In this document: positions 8,267 through 16,900 of the stretch, in pieces
Layout of the letters: each line of letters begins with the position of its first letter
Position numbering within the stretch: position 1 is the stretch's first letter
Assembly: GCA_002706765.1 (NCBI GenBank)
Contig: PAJV01000008.1
Location: 106,242 to 144,440 of the forward strand
DNA: 38,199 nt
DNA from: Gimesia sp.
Lineage (GTDB): Bacteria; Planctomycetota; Planctomycetia; Planctomycetales; Planctomycetaceae
Direction of reading: 5' to 3'
The notes under the pieces: generated by a model
The model's input: the letters and a program-made list of their open reading frames with translations, nothing else
Databases searched by the model: none
Told to the model about the DNA's origin: nothing
Made by a program: the position numbers and the translations under genes

Positions 8267-9037
8267 TTAAATGATCCCGCGAGGTTCCTCATCGGCAAAG
8301 GGATGTAGTGCCTGGATGCCTTTCGGTTTAGGCAGTGCATTAACCAGCGCCTCTGCCATCCGGAAGTCCGCCGCGGTGGTGATCTTCTGGTTGAGAGGGG
8401 AGCCTTCGACAATCGTGACCGGGTGACCCATATTTTCGATCAGTTGTGCTTCATCGGTCGCCTGAAAATCGCCGCGCCGGGCATACGCGTCCAACAGCAA
8501 CTGCCGTTTGAAGACCTGGGGCGTTTGTGCCGCCCAGAGCCCTGTCCGGTCGACGGTTTCCTGAATCTTCAGATCTTTGCCGGCGCGTTTGAGGGTACTG
8601 GAGACCCGGACGGCGGGGATCACCGCGTCATGTTTTTCCGCGGCGGAGAAGATTTCGCCCACCCATTTATCGGTAATCAAGGGACGGGCCGCATCGTGGA
8701 TGGCAACATAATCAATGTCCGTTTTCACACGAGCTAACGCATTCTGCACCGAGTCGGCCCGTTCAGCACCCCCGGCGACAATTTCAATTTCCATGAACGC
8801 CAGATTCGGGCGGAACTTCTGTTTGAACCACTCGATATCCTCAGCCGCTACCGAGATAATCAGCTGCTTCACATCTTCCCGGTTCGAAAAGATCTCTGCA
8901 GAGCGGACCCAGACCGCCCGCCCCTTCAAATCCATGAACGGTTTTTTCTGAGGCCCCGAGCCGAGGACGGCTGCCCCTTTCGACTGAAATCGTGAACTCT
9001 TGCCGGCTGCTGCTAAGATGACTGCGAAGCTCGCCAC
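8267..9037 (-). CDS. ispD: 2-C-methyl-D-erythritol 4-phosphate cytidylyltransferase
   Basis: The 256-residue protein transfers CMP from CTP to methylerythritol phosphate in the non-mevalonate isoprenoid pathway. The nucleotide-binding start AVILAAAGKSSRF, the substrate segment GGAERADSVQNAL, HDAARPL and AAQTPQVF are all present and in the right order. The loop after SSRF carries a few extra residues (around GAAVLGSGPQ) before the KKPFMDLKG segment. The start is GTG 9035-9037 with AGAGGGG 6 nt upstream. Genomically it stands apart from ispF. Upstream, 193 nt before the start, lies a perfect FNR-type palindrome which could act on this gene or on the divergent regulator gene at 9620. Confidence 0.93.
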   Translation of the reverse strand: MASFAVILAAAGKSSRFQSKGAAVLGSGPQKKPFMDLKGRAVWVRSAEIFSNREDVKQLIISVAAEDIEWFKQKFRPNLAFMEIEIVAGGAERADSVQNALARVKTDIDYVAIHDAARPLITDKWVGEIFSAAEKHDAVIPAVRVSSTLKRAGKDLKIQETVDRTGLWAAQTPQVFKRQLLLDAYARRGDFQATDEAQLIENMGHPVTIVEGSPLNQKITTAADFRMAEALVNALPKPKGIQALHPFADEEPRGII

Positions 9038-9229
9038 TGGATTCCCCTCTCGTTAACCTGTGTCCCGTCTCATAACACGCCTTCCCGATTCTCTGAAAAC
9101 GCATCCCTGTTTCATACTCTGTTTCTGAATTTTAACAAGCCCCAATTCCGCATCCAATAGCTCGCACTCGCGAATTCCCTGCTGATTGATAAAAGCGGTC
9201 TCCCACGAAGCGCACAACGCCTGTTTCAC

Positions 9230-9245
9230 GTTGATCTAAATCAAC
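9230..9245. promoter_or_regulatory. FNR/Anr/Dnr-type binding site candidate
   Basis: GTTGATCTAAATCAAC is a perfect dyad and contains TTGAT-N4-ATCAA, the consensus bound by FNR/Anr-class regulators of the CRP superfamily. It lies 193 nt upstream of ispD and 375 nt upstream of the regulator gene. Assignment to a regulator is inference from the motif. Confidence 0.55.
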
Positions 9246-9375
9246 ACACCACATCATTGATGTTTTTTCACCACATCATCTGTGTCGTTTTTTTGCCATT
9301 CCGAATTTCTTATTTCGCCGCATCTCACTGACAGTATTCAACTTAACTCTCCAGTGTCTGAGAACCTTTACAGTC

Positions 9376-9391
9376 TGGCATCCTATTTGTT
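9376..9391 (+). promoter_or_regulatory. Possible sigma-54 (-24/-12) promoter
   Basis: TGGCAT-N5-TTGTT resembles TGGCAC-N5-TTGCW. The GG at 9377-9378 is followed, after 10 nt, by GT instead of GC, so the -12 element is imperfect. It points toward the activator gene at 9620, about 230 nt downstream. Confidence 0.3.
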
Positions 9392-9516
9392 TAAAAACAG
9401 AAGCACTTCGATAACCAGACTGGCCAGACAGGCTCACTTCCCTGTCTACGACGGTCGGTAATCGGTCCTCCCAGAGAAACTACTGGTCCATCAAACCTGT
9501 ACTGACGGTTGATCGA

Positions 9517-9555
9517 CGACAGGCGAGCACGCCAGCGAGCGTGCGGCCCCTGTCG
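9517..9555 (+). other. Leader hairpin upstream of the regulator gene
   Basis: CGACAGG (9517-9523) pairs with CCTGTCG (9549-9555), and an inner GCACGC/GCGTGC stem sits inside. The structure ends 64 nt before the ATG at 9620 and has no T-run, so it is more likely an mRNA leader structure or protein site than a terminator. Confidence 0.5.
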
Positions 9556-9619
9556 GACAACGTCCCATTCCAGGTCTGATAAGACACTACTTTGAAATTT
9601 TGAAATAGAGAAAGCCATC

Positions 9620-11122
9620 ATGGAACTCCCGACACTGATTCTGGTAACTCGCGACACAGTGATTCAGCAGCAGATCCTCGCTCATTTCAAAAAAACCTTT
9701 CAGCTCTCTCTCTGCAGCAGCCTCGAAGACTGCTACGAGCAATGCAGTGACCAGAACATCGATTCCATTCTGGTCGACCTGCGGTTTCTCCTGTCCGGCG
9801 GACACCAGGAAGACCAGCTGCTGGAGATGATTCAGTCGGCTGCTCCTGAAACCGAAATCATCCTGCTCACCGAGGAAGAATGTCCCGAAATCCTCGAACG
9901 CCGGGCGGCCTGTACCGCGATGATGCACATTAAAGGTTTCGCCAGCGAAGCAGAGCTGCTGCTGGAAATCGATTCCTGCCTGAACCCGGAGGAGGAAGTC
10001 GTGGTCAGTCAGTCTGCGATGTTGAATGCCTCACTGGGAGCGACCTCGAACAGTTCCACTCCTGATAATAAAAAACCAGCGGCGAAACGAGCTTCCTCTG
10101 CGAACACCAGCCGAGAGCCGGCGGCGGCAGGCACCGGGCAAGGCATCACCCGTCGCTTCGAAACCAATTCGCACGAAATGAAGCTCATGCTGAATGAGCT
10201 GGAAATCGCCGCACAGCATGATGTGACCGTGCTGCTGATCGGGGAAACCGGAGCTGGTAAAACCTATCTCTCCCGTCTGATCCATGATGTTTCACCACGG
10301 CGCAACGAACCGTTTCTGAACGTCGCCTGTGGTGCGTTGCCGAACGACCTGATTGAAAGTGAACTGTTCGGCCATGTTCGCGGTGCCTTCACCAGTGCCC
10401 ATGCCGATAAAGACGGTAAGTTCCTGGCTGCGGGACGGGGAACGGTACTGCTGGACGAAATCGATGTGCTGGGTCCCGAACAGCAGGTCAAACTGTTACG
10501 CGTCATCGAGACCGGCGAATTCGAACCGATCGGCTCCAATAAGACGCACGTCAACCAGGCCCGCCTGGTCGTCGCCAGTAATATGGATCTGCAGCCTCTC
10601 GTCGAACAAGGCAAGTTCCGGCCTGACTTGTACTATCGCTTGAACATGCTCAAATTCGATGTACTCCCCCTGCGACGACGCAAGTCAGACATCATTGTGC
10701 TGGCAAACGATTTCGTGCACCAGATGTCAATCAAGCATAAGATTCCCGTTGATCGCATTGATGAAGAGTTCATGGAAGCGTTGCACTCCTATCCCTGGCC
10801 CGGGAATGTGCGGGAACTGGAGAATGTCATCCGGCGCTCGGTCATCTACTGCCGTGAAGGAGTCTTACGCAAAGAGAACCTGCCGTCGCATATCCTGATG
10901 GGACTGGTGGGCCCGACCAATGACCCGTCGGTCGTACTGAATCACAGGCAGAACGACTCAGAACGCCTGGGCGACCAGGTGGCCGTCACGGAGAAAGAGC
11001 TGATCGAACAGGCTCTGTTCAAAAACAATTACAGCCGCACGAACACTGCGAAAACACTGGGGATCAGCCGTGTGACCCTGTATAACAAAATGAAAAAGTA
11101 CGGCATGAACACAAAAAAATGA
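9620..11122 (+). CDS. Sigma-54-type activator with receiver-like N-terminus
   Basis: The 500-residue protein has a receiver-like domain (1-120), a low-complexity linker (about 121-175), an AAA+ domain (180-425) and a C-terminal Fis-type helix-turn-helix (about 455-495). In the N-domain Asp53 (ILVDLRF) and Lys105 (HIKGF) sit where phosphoacceptor and Lys are expected, but the usual acidic pair after strand 1 is replaced by TRD, so phosphorylation is doubtful. The AAA+ domain has GETGAGKT (208-215), GAFTSA (255-260) and GTVLLDEID (274-282). The GAFTGA loop carries Ser at its fifth position. ATG 9620 has GAGAAAG upstream. Its stop codon lies within the stem of the downstream minus-strand terminator. 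No sensor kinase is adjacent, and targets are unknown. Confidence 0.85.
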   Translation: MELPTLILVTRDTVIQQQILAHFKKTFQLSLCSSLEDCYEQCSDQNIDSILVDLRFLLSGGHQEDQLLEMIQSAAPETEIILLTEEECPEILERRAACTAMMHIKGFASEAELLLEIDSCLNPEEEVVVSQSAMLNASLGATSNSSTPDNKKPAAKRASSANTSREPAAAGTGQGITRRFETNSHEMKLMLNELEIAAQHDVTVLLIGETGAGKTYLSRLIHDVSPRRNEPFLNVACGALPNDLIESELFGHVRGAFTSAHADKDGKFLAAGRGTVLLDEIDVLGPEQQVKLLRVIETGEFEPIGSNKTHVNQARLVVASNMDLQPLVEQGKFRPDLYYRLNMLKFDVLPLRRRKSDIIVLANDFVHQMSIKHKIPVDRIDEEFMEALHSYPWPGNVRELENVIRRSVIYCREGVLRKENLPSHILMGLVGPTNDPSVVLNHRQNDSERLGDQVAVTEKELIEQALFKNNYSRTNTAKTLGISRVTLYNKMKKYGMNTKK

Positions 11123-11145
11123 TGACACCCCAGCGAGTGTCATCA
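11113..11145 (-). terminator. Rho-independent terminator of the VOC gene
   Basis: TGATGACAC (11120-11128) and GTGTCATCA (11137-11145) form a perfect 9-bp stem. Read on the minus strand it is followed by seven T residues (11113-11119). The TGA stop of the convergent activator gene is its first stem triplet. Confidence 0.85.
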
Positions 11146-11172
11146 TCAAATATGTCGGCTTTGATTGACGGG

Positions 11173-11745
11173 TTACTTCTTCGGTCCCACCAGTTCGATG
11201 AGGTTCCCGTCGGGATCACGCAGCAGCGTCAGATAAATGCCTTTGGGAAATCCTTCCGGCAGAGCAATGGGGCCTTTGGCGATCGGTTCCACGCCAAACG
11301 CTTTGGCACGCTCCAGCGCCGCTGTGGTGTCTTTGACATAGATGGTCAGATAGCTCACTCCCAGGGAAGAATGGATATACGAGTTGTCCACTTTCTTAGC
11401 CGGTGTATCCTTAAACTGCATCAGTTTCACATTGGTGGCCGTACTGTCATTCTCCAGCACCAGCGGGAATACCTTGAAAGGCAGGTGATCCGACAGACCC
11501 GAGTCGGCTCCCATCTGCGGAGTCACTTCGAAAGGCTCCCGTTCTTTGAGTCCTAGTGCATCCTTGTAAAACGCCAGTGATTTGTCGATATCGCTGACGA
11601 CGATTCCGAAGTCAACGGTCGACTTGGCAAATTCGGCATCGGGGACAGTTTTGCTGCTGGCAGCCCAGGCTGCTAATCCACTCACAACAAACACGATGAA
11701 TGTCGTGCAGATCAGCTCGCGATTCACAAAACTGGGGTTCTTCAT
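11173..11745 (-). CDS. Exported or membrane-anchored VOC (glyoxalase/dioxygenase superfamily) protein
   Basis: The 190-residue product has an N-terminal hydrophobic segment (about 10-28, ending GLAAWAAS) that looks like a signal peptide or anchor. One VOC module follows: VDFGIVVSDIDKSLAFYKDALGL opens it (shown here as a family landmark, broken at VVSDIDK), and RDPDGNLIELVG closes it. The Glu of LIELVG matches a VOC metal ligand, but the first-strand His is Phe or Gly here, so the usual divalent-metal site is incomplete. The start is ATG 11743-11745 with AGGAG 10 nt upstream; a longer frame to 11808 lacks such support. The family covers glyoxalases, extradiol dioxygenases and resistance proteins, and an exported member has no obvious cytoplasmic substrate. 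Specific function unknown. Confidence 0.75.
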   Translation of the reverse strand: MKNPSFVNRELICTTFIVFVVSGLAAWAASSKTVPDAEFAKSTVDFGIVVSDIDKSLAFYKDALGLKEREPFEVTPQMGADSGLSDHLPFKVFPLVLENDSTATNVKLMQFKDTPAKKVDNSYIHSSLGVSYLTIYVKDTTAALERAKAFGVEPIAKGPIALPEGFPKGIYLTLLRDPDGNLIELVGPKK

Positions 11746-12074
11746 TGACGTACTCCTGATTGAAACGGGAAAAGGCGCTTGGTCATCCACAACACAGGCC
11801 TTGTTCACATCAGGCTATCTTGATCAGATTCAGACCTCAACCCGATCTCATCCTGATTCTCAAAACTATTTAAATTCGCGACTTAGTTCATTAATTGATC
11901 TTGTGAAACGGAATTCAGGTATTCTCTGCACTCCCCGTTTCAGAGCACGCCGCCCCCGGTCCCTGACGCTGATTGATCGGTTACACTTTTTTCTTTAATC
12001 GCAGTCTGCGACATGTTATAACCGACGAGGCAGGCCCCTGAATGTATTGACATCAACAGAGAAGAGGATTCGAA

Positions 12075-13001
12075 ATGAAATCAGTTGTGTACGCGGCAAT
12101 GATCTGCATCTCAGTCAGTTTGATTCAGAGTTTCGACCCCGGCCCGCTCGTGGCGGATGAAAAGCCCAAGGTCAACCGCACCCGGTTTTACATCGCCAGC
12201 CCGGAAGGCAAAGATCCCAAAGAATATTACGTCTCCGAAGACTACTATAATACCGGCTCTCCCACCTTCTCTCCCGATGGCTCCAAATTGGCGCATGACT
12301 GCTGGAAATCTCAGGAAGGCGAAACCTTTTCCAACGTGAAAATCACCATCGCCAACGCAGATGGGACTGAGCCGAAAATCATCGGGGCCGGCGCGATGCC
12401 CAGCTTTTCTCCCGGCGGCCACCGGATTGCCTTCTCGCAGCTGTCTCCCTCAGGCGTTGCCATCATGAACGCCGACGGCACCAATCCCACGTTGATTGAA
12501 TCAGGGGGCTGGGGCGCGCAATGGTCGCCCGATGGCAAAAAAATTGCCTACCGTTTTTATACGTCCGGCAAAGCCAACCTCCGCATCTACGATCTGATCG
12601 AAGATACAAAGTTCGATGTCTTCCCCGCAGGCGAAAGTCCCTACTCCGCCATCTACTGGAACATGGCCTGGTCACCCGACAGCAACTGGGTCTGCTTCCT
12701 GGGTCGCAATGCGGGCGACAACATGTATGAAGTCGCCACCGTCAACATCGCCGGCATGCAGGAAGGCTATAAAGTCCACTATCGCAGCAAAGGCTCGCCG
12801 TACCAGGACATGGCCTGGCATCCCCAGGGAGATATGATTGTTTTCGGCTCGGACACCAAACCCCGCCAGCTGCTCAAATTCAATCCCGCGGAAGACAAAG
12901 CCCCCGAACCGCTCGACATCACCGTCGACGGCAATATTAACGGCGATGTCAGCTTCACCCCCGATGGCCAACACCTGCTGTTCAACGCACGTGATAAGTA
13001 A
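12075..13001 (+). CDS. Secreted TolB-like beta-propeller protein, paralogue 1
   Basis: The 308-residue product begins with a signal peptide (about 1-27, ending VADE). The rest is a series of WD40-like/PD40 blades of the TolB type: FSPDGSKLAHD, FSPGGHRIAFS, WSPDGKKIAYR, WSPDSNWVCFLG, WHPQGDMIVFG and FTPDGQHLLFN. That is six recognisable blades, consistent with a small closed propeller. These proteins usually act as binding scaffolds in the periplasm; no catalytic residues are evident. ATG 12075 has GAGAAGAGGA upstream. A paralogue with the same blade order follows 46 nt downstream, so the two are very probably one operon. Fusion partners such as the Pal-binding N-terminal domain of TolB are absent, so it is not TolB itself. 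Confidence 0.8.
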   Translation: MKSVVYAAMICISVSLIQSFDPGPLVADEKPKVNRTRFYIASPEGKDPKEYYVSEDYYNTGSPTFSPDGSKLAHDCWKSQEGETFSNVKITIANADGTEPKIIGAGAMPSFSPGGHRIAFSQLSPSGVAIMNADGTNPTLIESGGWGAQWSPDGKKIAYRFYTSGKANLRIYDLIEDTKFDVFPAGESPYSAIYWNMAWSPDSNWVCFLGRNAGDNMYEVATVNIAGMQEGYKVHYRSKGSPYQDMAWHPQGDMIVFGSDTKPRQLLKFNPAEDKAPEPLDITVDGNINGDVSFTPDGQHLLFNARDK

Positions 13002-13047
13002 GCATTCGACTCTCAACTCATCAGTCACCAGTTCCAGGGGGATTCCC

Positions 13048-13983
13048 ATGAAACGCTCACATAGACCCCGACGGTCTCTGCTCATCATTCTGTTTCTGTG
13101 CTGTGCGGTCAGTGCTCCACTCTCAGCCGACGAAAAAGCGGAGGGCGTCAAACGCGTTCGCTTCTATACCGCGCCTTCCGAAGGTGGGGAAGCGAAACTC
13201 TTTCTCGTGCCCGGCGAATACTTTACTGCCGGGTCGCCCGTTTTTTCAGCCGATGGCCAGAAACTGGCTTTTGATGGCAGAAAGTCACAGGAAGGCGAGA
13301 ATTTTTCTGACGGGAAAATCATGGTCGTCAGCGCCGATGGCACAAACCTCGAAGCCATCAGTTCCGGCGTGATGCCCAGCTGGTCGCCCGGGGGGAATCG
13401 GATGGCCTTCTCGCAGATCTCTCCTTACGGCGTCGCCCTCATGCACGCTGATGGTACAAAAACTGAAATGATTGAAGCAGGAGGCTGGGGCGCACAATGG
13501 TCGCCCGACGGGAAAAAAATCGCCTACACCGTCCGTTCAGGAAACAACGCCAATATCCGTGTCTACGATCTGGTGGAAGGCACAAAAACCGATCTCTTTC
13601 CGGCCGGTGAGAGCCCCTACTCAACGATTTACTGGAACATGACCTGGTCGCCTGACAGCAGTTGGGTCTGCTTCAAAGGCCGCAACGTGGATCAGGATAC
13701 TTACGATATCGCGACCTTGAACGCCGCCGGCAAACAGCAGGGCTATAAAGTGCATTACTCGAACAAAACCGCCCCCTATGCCGACATCGCCTGGCATCCC
13801 TCGGGCGAAAAAATCGTCTTCGCCGCCGGAGCCCAGCCGCGACAGCTGATGCAGTTCAACCCCGCGGAAGACAAACCGCCCGCCCCCATCGAAATCAAAG
13901 TCAAAGGCACCATCATCGGCGACGTCTGCTTCACCCCCGACGGCCAGAGCCTGCTGTTCAACGTCAGCGGGACGGGGGAGTGA
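13048..13983 (+). CDS. Secreted TolB-like beta-propeller protein, paralogue 2
   Basis: The 311-residue product has a signal peptide (LLIILFLCCAVSAPLSADE) and the same six-blade order as the upstream gene: FSADGQKLAFDG, WSPGGNRMAFS, WSPDGKKIAYT, WSPDSSWVCFKG, WHPSGEKIVFA and FTPDGQSLLFN. Long identical stretches (for example AGESPYS-IYWNM and GGWGAQWSPDGKKIAY) show a tandem duplication. ATG 13048 has AGGGGG 7 nt upstream; an in-frame start at 12838 would lie inside the upstream gene. The stop is only 8 nt from that of the convergent M56 gene, leaving no room for a separate terminator. Binding partner unknown. Confidence 0.8.
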   Translation: MKRSHRPRRSLLIILFLCCAVSAPLSADEKAEGVKRVRFYTAPSEGGEAKLFLVPGEYFTAGSPVFSADGQKLAFDGRKSQEGENFSDGKIMVVSADGTNLEAISSGVMPSWSPGGNRMAFSQISPYGVALMHADGTKTEMIEAGGWGAQWSPDGKKIAYTVRSGNNANIRVYDLVEGTKTDLFPAGESPYSTIYWNMTWSPDSSWVCFKGRNVDQDTYDIATLNAAGKQQGYKVHYSNKTAPYADIAWHPSGEKIVFAAGAQPRQLMQFNPAEDKPPAPIEIKVKGTIIGDVCFTPDGQSLLFNVSGTGE

Positions 13984-13991
13984 GTTGCGGT

Positions 13992-16900
13992 TTAATTATG
14001 GGGAGTGATCCGCAGTTTAGTAATATTGTCCGGTTTCGAAGGAGTTACCAGCAGCAGATAACGGTTCTGTTGTTCCTGACCAGCCAGGACTTGCCCCTGC
14101 AGTTCCGAAGGCAACAGAGAATGTTTCTGACCTGTAATCTGTTCCGTGATATCGACCAGCAGAGTATGTTCCTGGGGAATCGTTCCCCTTTTGAGATTCG
14201 AGAGTGAGTCCTCTACCTCGTCAGGATTAACGATCATCGAGATCTGTACTTGATCCTGCTCCAGAATGACCGGATGCAGTTGAATGTGACAGTCCCTTTT
14301 TGCCCCTTCCACCATCAGGTCAGGAAAAGGCAGGTCACTGGTATGACGATGAATACAAAAATTTTCTCTTCCCACGTTTCTATCGGCATATGGTACCAGT
14401 CTGCGGGCCGCTAGTTTGATCAGACTGGCCTCGCTCCGATTAATGATGATTCCCTCACGGAGTTTTGCTGTTCGCATACGATCTGAAAATGCTTTTGCTT
14501 CCTCGGCCGGTGATGCGTCCCAGTGTTCATACCAGTTTTGTAGATTTCCAGCGGAAATAAATCGCACCCCAACCCTTAACATTCGGTTCTGTACCGCACG
14601 GATTTTCTCCAACAGATCAGCAATCTGATCATGTCCTGACCGAGTCTGCCTGATAATCAGAGAAAGATTCTGCTCAAATACCCTGATTGTACAGCCGGTT
14701 TTAACCGGTTCCTTCCATTGATCTGGTGTGACATTTTTTTGAATGAGCTGAATTAATGGTTCAAATCGGGGTGCTTCCTGTTTCTTACTTTCCAATGGGT
14801 CAAAGTAAGGTAACGTGAATTGCTGCGGAATCGGCACCACCAGATCTTTTACCGGATAAGACTCGGTCAACAGCTGCGTTTCAAAATTTTCTTCATTCAG
14901 TCGAATCTGCCCGGTGACGCCGGCATCGCTGTTGACTCCCACACCGAGCAACAGCTTGCCTGCTCCATCATGCCTGACGCGTTCCACCTGGAACAACGCT
15001 AACAGAACATTTTTAGAATCCGTTTCATACTGCAGCTCCAAACCTTCTACCAGCAGCACTTGGCCAGGCTCCAGTAGTCTGGCATCTTTGAAATGCCATT
15101 CTTTAATCACAGGAACTTCTGGCTCTGCATCCATCCCGGTTTCGGGATGAGACAACTTCTGTTTTTTCAAACCGGCATACTCAGAACTGGTAATCTGATA
15201 ATCCAGCATTCCTCGATTTTGAATTCCCCGTCTCGTGGAGAAAGTGACGCGCAGATCCAGGCCAACATCATAATTTTTCACGGAAAATGACTGACCGGCA
15301 CCGCGAAACTCCGGTTCCAGTTCGTGGCGTTTTTTTGTTTCCAGCTGCACCGTCTGCCCATCGATAAATCGAACTTGCGGTGCCGATATGGTCTGCGTGT
15401 CTGTTGAGGACTTGATAATTCGCTGCACTTCCCTGACACGCTTTTCATCAAGGATTTCGCAGATCAGGGAAGGATGACTGATTGTTTCCGGCCCGATCAA
15501 TTCCGGCTGCTCTCCGGCAGCAGCGTCACTGACTACTGCCGTCTTCTCAGCCTGGTAGACCTTCACCTGCCTTCTTTCAGAACTGATTTTGTCCAGCAGA
15601 CCGCGTGGTACCGAGATGAACTTTGCCGTCAGAACAAAGGGAGTCATCTCTTCCCGGGACAGTTCATCCAGCGCCTGCTCCACCAGTTTGTGATAACGTT
15701 CATCCTTTGCCCACACAATGAGTCGATCATCCCGGATACAACTTCCACCATAGGACACCATGCGGCATTGCTTGCGTTCGTCCTTGAGAGGGATCTGGTG
15801 GGTTTCACAGTAAACTGGTATTGAAGTACTGTAATCGGGTCGCTCGTTTACAGCAGCGAACTCTCTGAGCAGTTTGAGCCGTGCATGTAGTTTTTCTTTC
15901 AGAACAGCTTCTGCCCGCATGGGTCCCATGTTCTTACTGGTCTTATCCAGAAGTTCTTTAATGGAATATTCACGGGTGCAGACAGAACGGGAAATCCAGT
16001 CCCGCATATCAATCTCAGCAGACAGATAAGCCAAGTCCTTTGAATAACTGCGACTGAAAAGGTTGTTACTGTTCGCTGCCCGTTTGATCGGATCATAAAA
16101 CGGGAGTGCCTGAATGGGATCCTTTACTGAATTCAGACTACCTGCATGTTCCTCTTTATTACTGTGTGGCAGTTGTTCTTCAGCCTGGTCCGCAGCCGAC
16201 ACCACGAACCCTGCGCCCGGCAGGACCACTGCTGCCAGCGTTACAAAAATCATCCAGCACCACCAGGGGGTTCGCTTCTGACATCCTTGTCCGAGTCGCA
16301 TGATTCGCTCCAGTCGTTTTGAAGTTATTTCCACCGGACGCACGCCCGGCACTACGGGGACCGCTTTTAACGTTTGCTTCAACTCCAGAATCTCCAGCAG
16401 ACAGGCGGCATACTGCCTGGGATCGCAGTTCAGTTCGGCGAGCACTTCCTCATCGCAGCATTGTTCAATTTCGAATTTCAAGCGCCGGCCCGTGAACCAG
16501 ACCAGCGGATGAAACCACCACACCACCGACGCCAGCAGTTGCAGCAGACCAATCCACAAATCGCCACGGCGGATGTGAATCAGCTCATGCGCCAGCACCG
16601 GTTCCAGCGCTTTCAGGGAACGACTTTCCGTGATCGCCGTCGGGAGAATGATCGTCGGACGCAACAGGCCAATCACCGCCGGGCCCATCCGACTGTGGGT
16701 AATCAGCAGCCGCACACGGCGTTTCAATTTTAATTCTGAACACAATCGCGCTAACAACTGGTTCAACTCCGGATGCGATTGTTCTCCCGCCCGCCGAATG
16801 ATGTGCCAGCAGCGCAGGTAACGAACCAGCATCACTGTTGCGATCAACAGACCGACCGTTATCCAGATCACCACGCCCATCTCTTTGACGGAATAGTGAG

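Larger units (their letters stand above)
9038..9619. other. Divergent control region between ispD and the regulator gene
   Basis: This 580-nt region has no credible gene. It holds a perfect FNR-type box (9230-9245), two copies of CACCACATCAT 22 nt apart (9247-9257 and 9269-9279), a partial -24/-12 element and a strong hairpin, described separately. Several T-runs make the part from 9255 to 9300 AT-rich. Confidence 0.6.
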
